Shown here piece by piece: positions 17,846 to 26,382 of a stretch of DNA of 64,000 nucleotides. The stretch comes from Actinomycetota bacterium. GTDB lineage: Bacteria > Actinomycetota > Coriobacteriia > Anaerosomatales > JAUXNU01. A program made the position numbers and the translations under genes. The notes under the pieces were generated by a model. It saw nothing but the letters and a program-made list of their open reading frames with translations. It did no database searches and was not told where the DNA came from. Position 1 is the stretch's first letter, and each line of letters starts with the position of its first letter. The DNA lies in the NCBI GenBank assembly GCA_030682655.1, contig JAUXNU010000205.1, positions 62,001-126,000 on the forward strand. Reading direction: 5' to 3'.

Positions 17846-19828
17846 ATGCACGCCTCGACTGCGCGACGCCGGGCAATCGTCCCCGCCTTTGCGCTCATGC
17901 TGCTGGCATCGCTGACTCTGGCCACGATCGCCGGCAGCGCCCCGGCAACGCCGCCTTCGGGGCGAGAGGATTCGGGCGTACTCCCGGTAACCCTGGACAC
18001 AGGAGAACTCGCCGTGCCTGCGGACGGCGAGTTCAGCTTCCGAGTAGGCGTCGAGGTTGATCGGCCGACCTCCTATCTCGAGGTACGTCTCCAAATCCGG
18101 CGCTCAACAGGTCGGCTGCTGTACCAGAAGACCGAGATTCGCCACGAAGTCGCCACCGGCACCGTCGATATCACCTTCTCGCGCGGACTTGCCGACCTCG
18201 ATCTTGAAGCCGATGCCTATCCGATCGAGGTCCGCGTGAGATCCGACAGCGGAGAGGTCCGCGAGTGGACGATCGAAGACCGGCTCCTCGTGTTCGACAG
18301 GAACCGCACAGCCACACCCGTGGTTCTCGTGGCAGCACTCGACTCGCCCCCGATCTTCGACCCCCAAGGGCGGGCGGCGACCGACCCGTCAACGTCGGAC
18401 GCCGCCCGTAGACAGACCGATGAGCTGTGCAGACTCATCCTCGGTAAGCCCGAGATTCGAGTCACACTCGCCGCTCCACCTCTGGTGTTCGAAGAGTGGG
18501 CACGGATCTCCCTCGGATACGATCTCGCAGCTCCTGAGGGTGTCGTCACCGTTCCCGCCGAGGATCCGACGCCCAAGCGTTACTCGGCGACGCTTGACGT
18601 GCTCCGGACGGCGATCGGTACCGGACGTCTCGAGCTTCTGAGTGTGCCGTATGCGCAGCCCGACACGGAGGGCCTGCAGGCAATCGACAGGATGCTCGAC
18701 CTAACTCAGCACTACGAAAGGGGCCTATCGTCCTCCTTGGCGGCTCTCGAGACCACCCCGAGCCCGGGAACGATGCTTGCTGCCGGAGCCCTGCCCTCGG
18801 AGGCTCTCGCTGCGATCGGCGGTCGCGGGCTGACCTATGCGGTGACCACCACGGCGTCTGTGGAACCTCAGGGCGAGCTGGTCCCGGGACTGCATGTGAT
18901 CGAACGCTCGAATCTGCGGGTGTTGCTGGTCGACCGAAGAGCCTCGGCAGGCCTTGCGAGCGGCGATCCACGCGGACTCGCGGACTCGGTCTTCGACCGG
19001 TACCGCTCGGAGACCCCCGGCCAGCCGGTCGTGGCCCTTGTGCAACTCGGTCGTAGAGGCGGGTCCGCGTCCGGCGATCTCGCTCGCTGCGCCACATCGC
19101 TCAGCTCGGCGAGCTGGGTGAGACTGGTAAGCGGGACCCAGGCGGCGGCGGGCGACGCCGGCGCGGACATACGCGTCACCGCAGCGCCGGACACCGGAAC
19201 AGATGCCCCGGGAGGCTACTGGTCCGAAGTGAGCACCGCTCGGGCCTACGCGCAGGCACTCGTAGCCGCGGTCGGCGAGCAGGACAGCGGCGCCAACTCG
19301 ACTGTCGCCGCCTCTCTGATTGCGGAGAGCCGATCTTGGGCCGGCTCTGATGGAAGCTGGAGCCTCGCAGACCGAGGCCGTGCTTACGCCGCAGCGGCCC
19401 GCAGAGCTAGCGAAGCGATCCTGGACGGGGTTTCTATCATCGCCAAGGACGTCACTCTGTCGAGCGCCCGGGGCGATATCCCCGTCGTCATCGCCAACGG
19501 CACTGAACGGGAGCTCGCAGTCACACTGCGGGCCGAACCATCAGGACTCGGACTCATCGGCGAATCCTCCAAGAGCTTGGTTCTGAGACCATCGGACAAC
19601 TTCATTACCGTGCCCGTTGACCTGAAGTCGGCGCTGTCTGGCCGCCTCAAGCTCGGAGTGTGGGCCGGTGATGTCCGCCTGGACGAGACCACCGTGACAG
19701 TGAGAGCATCTTACCTGGACAGGCTGGTGACAGTGTCAGGCCTGGCTGTCATCCTGATAGGGTTGTTGCTCTTCATCCGACACCGCGTCAAGAGCGTCTC
19801 TCGGCGCGAGACTACACCCCCGGAATGA
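17846..19828 (+). CDS. DUF6049-like membrane-anchored envelope protein
   Basis: 660 residues: signal sequence (about 9-32), a large extracytoplasmic part, and a C-terminal membrane helix (about 621-643, LAVILIGLLLFI) followed by a basic cytoplasmic tail. No catalytic motif is recognisable. Size, topology and place upstream of trxBA resemble the DUF6049 family that sits beside murJ and trxBA near actinobacterial origins; the assignment rests on this context and general look, not on a search. ATG at 17846 is preferred to an upstream TTG because GGAG lies 9 bases before it. The next gene starts 27 bases later. Confidence 0.6.
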   Translation: MHASTARRRAIVPAFALMLLASLTLATIAGSAPATPPSGREDSGVLPVTLDTGELAVPADGEFSFRVGVEVDRPTSYLEVRLQIRRSTGRLLYQKTEIRHEVATGTVDITFSRGLADLDLEADAYPIEVRVRSDSGEVREWTIEDRLLVFDRNRTATPVVLVAALDSPPIFDPQGRAATDPSTSDAARRQTDELCRLILGKPEIRVTLAAPPLVFEEWARISLGYDLAAPEGVVTVPAEDPTPKRYSATLDVLRTAIGTGRLELLSVPYAQPDTEGLQAIDRMLDLTQHYERGLSSSLAALETTPSPGTMLAAGALPSEALAAIGGRGLTYAVTTTASVEPQGELVPGLHVIERSNLRVLLVDRRASAGLASGDPRGLADSVFDRYRSETPGQPVVALVQLGRRGGSASGDLARCATSLSSASWVRLVSGTQAAAGDAGADIRVTAAPDTGTDAPGGYWSEVSTARAYAQALVAAVGEQDSGANSTVAASLIAESRSWAGSDGSWSLADRGRAYAAAARRASEAILDGVSIIAKDVTLSSARGDIPVVIANGTERELAVTLRAEPSGLGLIGESSKSLVLRPSDNFITVPVDLKSALSGRLKLGVWAGDVRLDETTVTVRASYLDRLVTVSGLAVILIGLLLFIRHRVKSVSRRETTPPE

Positions 19829-19855
19829 CAAGATGACATCGATGGAGGCAGCTCG

Positions 19856-20212
19856 ATGAAGAAATGGCTCGGTGTCGCCCTCGCTATCGCGGTCTTCGCG
19901 GTCATCGCGAATGACGCAGGACGGTATGCGACCACCGTCTACGAACTGTCGAACATCACCCGCAGCACTGCATCAGCGGCAGGCCGGACGAAGGGCTCGC
20001 GCGAAACCGTCGGATTGGCTGCTGCGGAGTACGCCGCGACGCGCGGCGTGACCGTCTACGCAGTCGATATTCGTGGCGAGCGCGTCTATGTCTGGACCGA
20101 GATGCCCTTGACTCGAACTTGGGCACTCGCACGCATCATGGGCGTCGTCGAGGGTCTTCCGGCCGGAAGCGCATTCAAAGTGAGATCGGAAGCCAATGCG
20201 CTTCGCAACTGA
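19856..20212 (+). CDS. Small membrane-anchored protein of unknown function
   Basis: 118 residues. An N-terminal hydrophobic helix (about 4-20) is followed by a soluble alpha/beta domain with AAEYAATRGVTVYAVD and RVYVWTEMPL. The helix has a KK before it and no clear cleavage site, so a signal anchor is likely. The strand/helix pattern and length resemble small export-linked proteins, but I do not recognise a family. Start ATG is preceded by GGAGG with good spacing. Lies between the DUF6049-like gene and the PIN-TPR gene and is probably co-transcribed with the former. Confidence 0.6.
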   Translation: MKKWLGVALAIAVFAVIANDAGRYATTVYELSNITRSTASAAGRTKGSRETVGLAAAEYAATRGVTVYAVDIRGERVYVWTEMPLTRTWALARIMGVVEGLPAGSAFKVRSEANALRN

Positions 20213-20243
20213 CCAGGTCGAGATGAGAAACCCCTGACTGGGG

Positions 20244-20257
20244 TAGACTGACTCCCA
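20244..20257 (+). promoter_or_regulatory. Leaderless-type -10 element before the PIN-TPR gene
   Basis: TAGACT (20244-20249) ends 7 bases before the ATG at 20257, so transcription would start at or next to the start codon. No Shine-Dalgarno is visible. The same TAGACTGAyTCC arrangement stands before the EamA gene at 28593. Confidence 0.45.
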
Positions 20258-21366
20258 TGCGCACACTAGTCATCGACACCAACGTGCTTCTCGCCGACCC
20301 GGGCGTCCTGCTGTCATTTCCCGATGCGGAGATCATCATCCCCGAGACGGTCCTTGGCGAACTGGACAAGCTCAAGACGTCACGGGTCGATCCCGACCTC
20401 CGTTTCCGGGGAAGAGAGGTCAGTCGGATCCTGTTCGAGCTGTCCGAGCAAGGCAGCCTGATCGGCGGGGTGGACCTACCCGACGGGGGCAAGCTGCGCG
20501 TGGTGCCGCTCGATAGCGACTCAGAGCTACCCGAGAACCTCTCGACGCGCAACGCGGACGACAGGATACTCGCCGTCGCATTCCAGGTCTGCCGCGAGGA
20601 CTGCGACTCGCTCACAATGCTCACGAACGACCTCAATATGCTTCTCAAGGCCCAGTCGCTGGGGCTCGCGGTAGAGCGCCACGGCGACGGTGTCGAGGGA
20701 AGCTTCGCGCGGCGCTACATCATTCGCCCGTTTCAGCGATACAGGATACCTCTGGCGATTCTCGCCATCGCACTTGCCGTGTTTGCGGCAATCGTCGTCG
20801 TCACGATCTATGGCGCCCGCAGCGCGCGCACGATCACCTCTGTGCCGACCGAGTTCCGGGAGCAGCTGTCGCCCAGCGAGCTCAAGATCCTCGACTACCT
20901 CCAGACACTGAGCCAGAACGAGAACGATCTCGACACCCGGCTGACACTCGCCAATCTCTACTACGAACTGCGAATCCAGACGGGAGACGTCCGATACTCG
21001 ACGCTCGCAATCCGGCACTACGAGAAATACCGCGAGGCGAAGCCCGACGCCAACGACGTCCGAACCGACCTGGCCGCGTCCTACTTCTATGCCGGCCAGA
21101 CCGACCGGGCTCTGCAGGAGGCAGTCAAGGTTCTCGAGAAGGAACCGGATCACATTCAGGCCAACTTCAACCTGGGAATCTTCTACTGGAAGGGACGGAC
21201 CGACTACCCTGCGGCCGCCAGCCAATTCCAGAAGGTCATCGAACTCACCCAGGGCGGAGATGAGCGGGCGAAGAGCATCCGCGAAGAGGCCCAGACAGCG
21301 CTCGACCAGGTGAAGAAGGAAGCCGAGGCTGCGGGACAGCCACTACCGAGCGGGGGGACTCTCTAG
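20257..21366 (+). CDS. PIN-domain/transmembrane/TPR fusion protein
   Basis: 369 residues with an unusual order. Residues 1-145 are a PIN nuclease domain of the type found at the N terminus of PhoH2/YlaK: DTNVLLADP (7-15), acidic residues at E30 and E35, RNADDRIL (98-105) and TNDLNMLLKA (123-132), which supply the metal-binding carboxylates. A basic stretch (RRYIIRPFQRYR) precedes one membrane helix (about 163-185), which places PIN in the cytoplasm. Residues about 205-345 hold TPR-like helices (DTRLTLANLYYELRI; DLAASYFYAGQTDRALQE; QANFNLGIFYWKGR) outside. The PhoH ATPase is absent. It precedes trxB by 4 bases. Function is not predictable beyond RNase activity tied to the membrane. Confidence 0.85.
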   Translation: MRTLVIDTNVLLADPGVLLSFPDAEIIIPETVLGELDKLKTSRVDPDLRFRGREVSRILFELSEQGSLIGGVDLPDGGKLRVVPLDSDSELPENLSTRNADDRILAVAFQVCREDCDSLTMLTNDLNMLLKAQSLGLAVERHGDGVEGSFARRYIIRPFQRYRIPLAILAIALAVFAAIVVVTIYGARSARTITSVPTEFREQLSPSELKILDYLQTLSQNENDLDTRLTLANLYYELRIQTGDVRYSTLAIRHYEKYREAKPDANDVRTDLAASYFYAGQTDRALQEAVKVLEKEPDHIQANFNLGIFYWKGRTDYPAAASQFQKVIELTQGGDERAKSIREEAQTALDQVKKEAEAAGQPLPSGGTL

Positions 21367-21370
21367 AGTC

Positions 21371-22309
21371 ATGGAGAACGTCGATATCGCAATCGTCGGT
21401 GGAGGACCTGCAGGGCTCACAGCCGCGCTCTATGCCTCGCGCGCACGCGCCCGAACCATCGTTTTCGAGCAAGGTATCCCTGGCGGCCAGATCGTCACGA
21501 CCGACTGGGTCGAGAACTACCCGGGTTTCCCCAGGGGGCTCTCCGGCCAAGAACTCGGCGGCCTGATGCTTGAGCAGGCCGAGGAGTTCGGCGCCGAGAT
21601 CAAGTCATTCACGGCCGTCGAGCGCATCGAGCCGTCAGACCTTGACTTCATCGTTACCACAGCCGACGACGAGCGCTACCTGGCCCGAGCTGTGATTCTC
21701 GCAACCGGGGCGGTGCCGAAGAAGCTCGGCGTGCCCGGTGAGGCCGAGTTCACCGGACGTGGCGTGTCCTGGTGTGCGACATGCGATGGCGCCCTGTTCA
21801 AGGACAAGATCGTCGCTGTCGTCGGCGGCGGCGACGCGGCCATCGAGGAAACGCTGTTCCTCACCAAGTTCGCCAAACGCGTGCACGTCATTCACCGTCG
21901 CGACGAACTGCGTGCTACCAAGTGCATCCAGGAGCGCTGCTTCGCCAACGACAAGATCGAGGTGCAGTGGAGCCGTGTTGTCACCGAGATCGTCGGCCAG
22001 GACGGCAAAGTGAGTGCGCTGCGACTGGCGTCGACAAAGGGGGAGCCGGAGTTGCTCCTGCCCCTCGACGGCGTGTTCATATTCGTGGGAGTGGACCCTG
22101 TGAACGCGCTCGCGCATGACCTGGCTGACATGAACGAGAGCGGCTACATCACGGCCGACCACGACGGACGCACGTCGTGGCCGGGCATATACGCGGCAGG
22201 AGACGTAACCGACTCCGAACTCAAGCAGGTGATCACGGCCGCCGCGAAAGGTGCGTCTGCGGCGTTCGAGGCACTCAAGTACATAGACGAGAAGGTCTGC
22301 TCTATCTGA
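21371..22309 (+). CDS. trxB: Thioredoxin reductase
   Basis: 312-residue FAD/NADPH flavoprotein that reduces thioredoxin. FAD motif IVGGGPAGLTAALYASRA (about 8-25), redox-active WCATCDG (CxxC at about 136-139), NADPH motif VVGGGDAAIEE, and the C-terminal FAD motif GIYAAGDV. Full length for low-Mr TrxR. Starts 4 bases after the PIN-TPR gene and is followed 24 bases on by trxA, giving a complete NADPH-Trx system. Confidence 0.95.
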   Translation: MENVDIAIVGGGPAGLTAALYASRARARTIVFEQGIPGGQIVTTDWVENYPGFPRGLSGQELGGLMLEQAEEFGAEIKSFTAVERIEPSDLDFIVTTADDERYLARAVILATGAVPKKLGVPGEAEFTGRGVSWCATCDGALFKDKIVAVVGGGDAAIEETLFLTKFAKRVHVIHRRDELRATKCIQERCFANDKIEVQWSRVVTEIVGQDGKVSALRLASTKGEPELLLPLDGVFIFVGVDPVNALAHDLADMNESGYITADHDGRTSWPGIYAAGDVTDSELKQVITAAAKGASAAFEALKYIDEKVCSI

Positions 22310-22333
22310 CCGCAAGGAAGGGAGATCAGGGGT

Positions 22334-22660
22334 ATGAGCGACATGATGCAGGTCACCGACGCTGGCTTCGAGACCGAGGTCCTTGGCAGCGACAAGCCCG
22401 TTGTGCTGGACTTCTGGGCGCCGTGGTGCGGCCCGTGCCGCATGATGGAGCCAGTTCTCAAGGAGATCGCCGAGGAGCACGCGGACAAGATCGTCGTCGG
22501 GAAGCTCAACGTTGACGAGAATCCGGCCGTCGCGCAGCGTTTCGACATCCTGTCGATCCCCACGCTTCTGGTATTCGCTGACGGCGAGGTCGCAAAGAAG
22601 CTCGTCGGCGCCATGCCCAAGAAGCGTCTTCTCGACGAACTGGCCCCCTGGATCGGCTAG
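22334..22660 (+). CDS. trxA: Thioredoxin
   Basis: 108-residue classical thioredoxin: [11 protein letters not shown] carries the CGPC active site (about residues 33-36) and the cis-proline lies in [11 protein letters not shown]. Cytoplasmic disulfide reductant supplied by the TrxB encoded just upstream. Start ATG follows GGGAGATCAGGGG. Confidence 0.96.
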   Translation: MSDMMQVTDAGFETEVLGSDKPVVLDFWAPWCGPCRMMEPVLKEIAEEHADKIVVGKLNVDENPAVAQRFDILSIPTLLVFADGEVAKKLVGAMPKKRLLDELAPWIG

Positions 22661-22678
22661 ACAGAAGGAGGAACCAAC

Positions 22679-22927
22679 ATGTGTGAACACGGCATCAATG
22701 CCGAGCAACTCAAGCTCGCCATCGCACAGTCGGACGACGCCCTCGCCATGGTGCAACAGTGGCTCGAGCAGCTCCACCACCTGGCGGATCACGGGCAACG
22801 CACCGATTCCAGCATTGCCATCGCGCAGGCGAGCGTTCTCCTTGGCGAGGCTCGCGCCAAGCTTGAGGCGGGCGTGAACGGACTCGATTCCGATGCTTCG
22901 GACGGGGTCAATGTGGAGCTGGTCTGA
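22679..22927 (+). CDS. Small helical protein of unknown function
   Basis: 82 residues, all helical by pattern, starting MCEHGINAEQL. It has a strong AGAAGGAGGAACC ribosome-binding site and lies 18 bases after trxA, so it is probably the last gene of the trxBA unit. A CxH at residues 2-4 is the only potential metal or redox feature. I do not recognise a family. Confidence 0.65.
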   Translation: MCEHGINAEQLKLAIAQSDDALAMVQQWLEQLHHLADHGQRTDSSIAIAQASVLLGEARAKLEAGVNGLDSDASDGVNVELV

Positions 22928-22952
22928 AAGCGGTCCAGGTGCGCGACCAAGA

Positions 22953-22986
22953 CGCCCGGCGGCCAGGCCCGCGCCGGGCGTTTGTG
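22953..22986 (+). terminator. Intrinsic terminator of the trxBA unit
   Basis: CGCCCGGCG and CGCCGGGCG (22953-22961, 22972-22980) form a perfect 9-bp stem followed by TTTGTG. It lies 25 bases past the stop of the small helical protein gene. Confidence 0.65.
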
Positions 22987-23048
22987 CGTCCACCGGCCCG
23001 AAGCGCTCCTCAGTGCGCAACTCGTATCACGCTGTTACAATCGTGCTC

Positions 23049-23702
23049 GTGAATCAGAAGCGGAAGGCCAAGAACAGCGTCATCCAGCACAGTCAGATCG
23101 GCACGACGCCGATCTTCTTCGAGTGTCCCCACTGCGGCTTCCTTTCCAGTGAAGAGAGGTTCGGTGCCGGCGAGACCCTGTGCCCCATCTGCAAGTCCCC
23201 GGCCGACGGACGCCGCACCTTTCCGCCGGAGCGCCTCCGCCGCCTCGACGCCCGCATCCGCCACTACCATTCCGAGGGCGAGTCGGAGATCGTCGTGATC
23301 CTAGTCGCCGCGTTCCTCGAGGCGATCCTCGAAGACATCATCGACCGAATACTGAGCGCCCGCGGCGCCGACCTGAAGGTACGCGAGGTCGTTCTAGACG
23401 GCCAGCGAGCTATCGGAGCTAGAGTCGGCCGTCTCTTCCCACACCTGACGGGTGAGCAGTTCGAGGAGGCCGCCGAGGAGCTTGGCTACCGGGAGTTCCC
23501 CAAACGGTGGCGCGACGTCCGCGCGGCGCGCAACGCGTTCATCCACGACTCGCCCTTCCGCGGCCCGCAGGAGACGCTTGACGCGGCGATGGCATGCGAG
23601 TCGATGGACCTCCTCGACCAGGCGTACAAGCTCTTCGTGCTCATGAACAACCGTTTCGTGGCGGAGTCCACGCCTTCGCTCCCGTTCAGCAGCCGCTCAT
23701 AG
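23049..23702 (+). CDS. Zinc-ribbon protein with HEPN-type RNxxxH motif
   Basis: 217 residues. An N-terminal zinc ribbon (CPHCGF...CPICKSP, about 26-50) is followed by a helical domain. Near the C terminus of the helical part, RAARNAFIHD contains RNAFIH, the R-N-x3-H signature of HEPN domains, many of which are ribonucleases. No partner nucleotidyltransferase gene (MNT) is adjacent, which argues against a standard HEPN/MNT toxin pair. GTG at 23049 is chosen because TACAAT (23036-23041) ends 7 bases before it, giving a leaderless transcript; no Shine-Dalgarno is seen. Lies 10 bases before hypF. Activity is inferred from the motif only. Confidence 0.65.
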   Translation: MNQKRKAKNSVIQHSQIGTTPIFFECPHCGFLSSEERFGAGETLCPICKSPADGRRTFPPERLRRLDARIRHYHSEGESEIVVILVAAFLEAILEDIIDRILSARGADLKVREVVLDGQRAIGARVGRLFPHLTGEQFEEAAEELGYREFPKRWRDVRAARNAFIHDSPFRGPQETLDAAMACESMDLLDQAYKLFVLMNNRFVAESTPSLPFSSRS

Positions 23703-23712
23703 GGACGGGCCA

Positions 23713-26094
23713 TTGAAGGCGCTCTCGTTCCATATCACCGGTATCGTCCAAGGCGTCGGCTTCCGGCCGTTCGTCTACAACCTCGCCGTCGGCCTCGACC
23801 TTGCCGGCTGGGTGCTGAACTCCTCGGAAGGCGTGTTCTGCGTGGTCGAGGGCACTGAGCAGGCCGTCGGGACGTTCGCTGAGCAGCTCCGCTCACAGGC
23901 CCCGCCCATGTCAGTGATCGAGTCGATCGTGGCCGAGGAGGTGGAGGCCGAAGGGTTCGCGGGTTTCGAGATCCGCGAGTCACAGGCGGTCGAGGGGGCC
24001 ATGACGCTCATCTCCCCCGACATCGCCACCTGCGACGCATGCGTCGCCGAACTCCTTGGAGCACACGACCGACGCGCCCGCTACCCCTTCATCAACTGCA
24101 CGAACTGCGGACCCCGGTTCACCATCATCGAAGACATCCCGTACGACCGGCCGCAGACCACGATGCGGGACTTCCCCATGTGCGGCGAGTGCGCCGGGGA
24201 GTACGGCGACCCCTCCGACCGGCGCTTCCACGCGCAGCCCGACGCATGCTTCGTCTGCGGTCCGCGCCTCTACCTCAACGTCGCGCCAGGCGCGGGCGGC
24301 GAGCGCGATCTCCCTGCCGACGCAGCCTGGACCCCCGAAACCGAGGCTGTCCCCCGCCCTCACCGGGAGCTCTCCGCCGAGCGCGAGCGGTCTGACGCGA
24401 TCATCGGCGAAGTCGCCCGCCTCCTTGGCGAGGGAAGAATCGTCGCGATCAAGGGTCTCGGGGGATTTCATCTGGCCTGCGACGCAACGAGCGAGGCGGC
24501 CGTGCAGCTGCTCCGGGAGCGCAAACACCGCCGGGGGAGGCCGCTGGCTATCATGGTCGCTGATCTCGCAGCCGCGCGAGCCATCTGCGAGGTCGGTCCC
24601 GAGGAAGAGGGCCTGCTCACAGGCACCATTCGTCCGGTCGTCCTGCTGCGAAGGCGCGACCCGGCCGGCGGCGCAGCCGACACGCCCATCGCACCCGCGG
24701 TCGCCGGTGATCTCCGCGAGATGGGGGTGATGCTTCCGTACACGCCTCTACACCACCTCCTCCTGCGCGAGGTCGGCCGTCCGCTCGTGATGACGTCGGG
24801 CAACCTGTCCGAGGAGCCCATCGCGACCGGCAACTCCGAAGCCCTGGAGCGACTCGGCGCCATCGCTGATGCGTTCCTGCTCCACGACCGGGGAATCTAC
24901 TCGCGCTACGACGACTCCGTCGTGCGTGTCGTGGAAGGTCTCGTGGAACCGGTCAGGCGAGCGAGAGGCTACGCCCCCTTCCCCGTGCCTCTACCGTTTC
25001 AGACCGACATCGACATCCTGGCTTGCGGCCCCGAGCAGAAGAACACCTTCACGCTGCTCACGCGCGAGCACGCATTCGTGTCGCAGCACATCGGCGACAT
25101 GGAGAATGCTGAAACGCTTGCGGCCTACGAGGAGACGATCGCCCTGTACAAGCGGCTCTTCCGCATCGAGCCGCGTCTGGTCGCACACGACCTGCACCCG
25201 GAGTACCTCTCAACGAAGTTCGCACGCACGCTCGATCTGCCCAAGATCGGCGTCCAACACCATCACGCGCATATCGTGAGCGTCACCGCGGAGCACGGCA
25301 TCGGCAGCCCGGTCATCGGCGTGTCGTTCGATGGCACCGGGTACGGCTCCGACGGCCGCATTTGGGGCGGAGAGGTTCTCATCGGCGATTGGGCGACGTT
25401 CGAGCGGTTCGCGCATCTTTCCTACGTCCCCATGCCGGGCGGAGCAGGCGCGATCCGTCGTCCGGCGCGCATGGCAGTTGGCACGCTTGTCGCTCACGAC
25501 CTGCTCGACCACCCCGGTGCCGCCCCGCTGCGCTCGCGCCTCGCGGACGGCGAGGAGACACTGCTCTTGCAGATGATCGACAAGAGCGTCAACTGCCCGC
25601 TCACGTCTTCGATGGGGCGTCTGTTCGATGCGGTCGCGGCCATCGCGGGTGTACGCGACGACGTCTCCTACGAGGGTCAGGCCGCCATCGAGTTCGAGGC
25701 CGTCGCCGACCCCGGCGAAGAAGGTGCGTACCTCTTCGAGCACGTCGAGCAGGGTGAAGGCGAGCCCTGGCTCATCGACCCGCTGCCCGTGCTCGTGGGC
25801 GTGCTGGAGGATGTCGCGAACGGCGCACCCCCTGGGATCGTGTCGCGCCGCTTCCATCGTGCGGTGGTCCACTGTATAGTCGACGTGTGTCAAGAGGCTT
25901 CATCGCGCAACGGTATCAGCGATGTAGCCTTGGCGGGGGGCGTATTCATGAATCGCCTTGTCCTCGGCGGAGCTGTGAGAGGGCTCGCCGACGCCGGACT
26001 TTCGCCACTCACCCACATCAGGCTGCCGATGAACGACGGTGCTGTGTCGTTCGGCCAGGCGGTCGTAGCGTGGGCGAACAGACATGAGGTATAA
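23713..26094 (+). CDS. hypF: HypF carbamoyltransferase for [NiFe]-hydrogenase maturation
   Basis: 793 residues. Order: acylphosphatase domain (GIVQGVGFRPFVYNLA, 10-25), two zinc fingers (CDACVAELL..CTNCGPR and CGECAGEYG..CFVCGPR), a YrdC-like domain, and a Kae1-like carbamoyltransferase domain (HHHAHIVSV; GVSFDGTGYG; LAGGVFMNRL). It makes the cyanide precursor by activating carbamoyl phosphate and passing it to HypE. A TTG start at 23713 is used, with GGGACGGG upstream. First of hypF-hypC-hypD-hypE; no hydrogenase subunit, hypA or hypB gene lies in the window. Confidence 0.95.
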   Translation: MKALSFHITGIVQGVGFRPFVYNLAVGLDLAGWVLNSSEGVFCVVEGTEQAVGTFAEQLRSQAPPMSVIESIVAEEVEAEGFAGFEIRESQAVEGAMTLISPDIATCDACVAELLGAHDRRARYPFINCTNCGPRFTIIEDIPYDRPQTTMRDFPMCGECAGEYGDPSDRRFHAQPDACFVCGPRLYLNVAPGAGGERDLPADAAWTPETEAVPRPHRELSAERERSDAIIGEVARLLGEGRIVAIKGLGGFHLACDATSEAAVQLLRERKHRRGRPLAIMVADLAAARAICEVGPEEEGLLTGTIRPVVLLRRRDPAGGAADTPIAPAVAGDLREMGVMLPYTPLHHLLLREVGRPLVMTSGNLSEEPIATGNSEALERLGAIADAFLLHDRGIYSRYDDSVVRVVEGLVEPVRRARGYAPFPVPLPFQTDIDILACGPEQKNTFTLLTREHAFVSQHIGDMENAETLAAYEETIALYKRLFRIEPRLVAHDLHPEYLSTKFARTLDLPKIGVQHHHAHIVSVTAEHGIGSPVIGVSFDGTGYGSDGRIWGGEVLIGDWATFERFAHLSYVPMPGGAGAIRRPARMAVGTLVAHDLLDHPGAAPLRSRLADGEETLLLQMIDKSVNCPLTSSMGRLFDAVAAIAGVRDDVSYEGQAAIEFEAVADPGEEGAYLFEHVEQGEGEPWLIDPLPVLVGVLEDVANGAPPGIVSRRFHRAVVHCIVDVCQEASSRNGISDVALAGGVFMNRLVLGGAVRGLADAGLSPLTHIRLPMNDGAVSFGQAVVAWANRHEV

Positions 26095-26139
26095 GGTGGC
26101 ATAGGAGCCGTCTCCTCGAAAAGGGAGGTACGAAACAGT

Positions 26140-26382
26140 ATGTGTCTTGCGATTCCAGCAAAGGTCACGTCCATCGGTGAGAACCGGATGGCAGAGGTGG
26201 ACATCCTGGGTGTCTCGCGCCATGTCAGCCTCGACCTGGTGCCAGATGCGGTTGTCGAGGACTACGTTCTCGTCCACGCAGGCTTCGCGATCCAGATCGT
26301 CGACGAGCAGTTCGCCGAGGAGACCCTGGACCTGTACCGCTCTCTGAACATCCTCGAGGACGAAATGGCCGAGGGAGCATAG
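26140..26382 (+). CDS. hypC: HypC hydrogenase maturation chaperone
   Basis: 80-residue HypC/HupF family protein. The N terminus MCLAIPAKV carries the essential Cys2 that binds iron. Works with HypD in assembling the Fe(CN)2CO unit. Start ATG has a strong GGGAGG. The stop codon is followed immediately by the hypD start. Confidence 0.95.
   Translation: MCLAIPAKVTSIGENRMAEVDILGVSRHVSLDLVPDAVVEDYVLVHAGFAIQIVDEQFAEETLDLYRSLNILEDEMAEGA

Noticed and set aside
20257-21366. PIN protein as a VapC-type toxin
   Set aside because: It is fused to a membrane helix and TPRs, resembles the PhoH2-type PIN, and has no antitoxin gene upstream.
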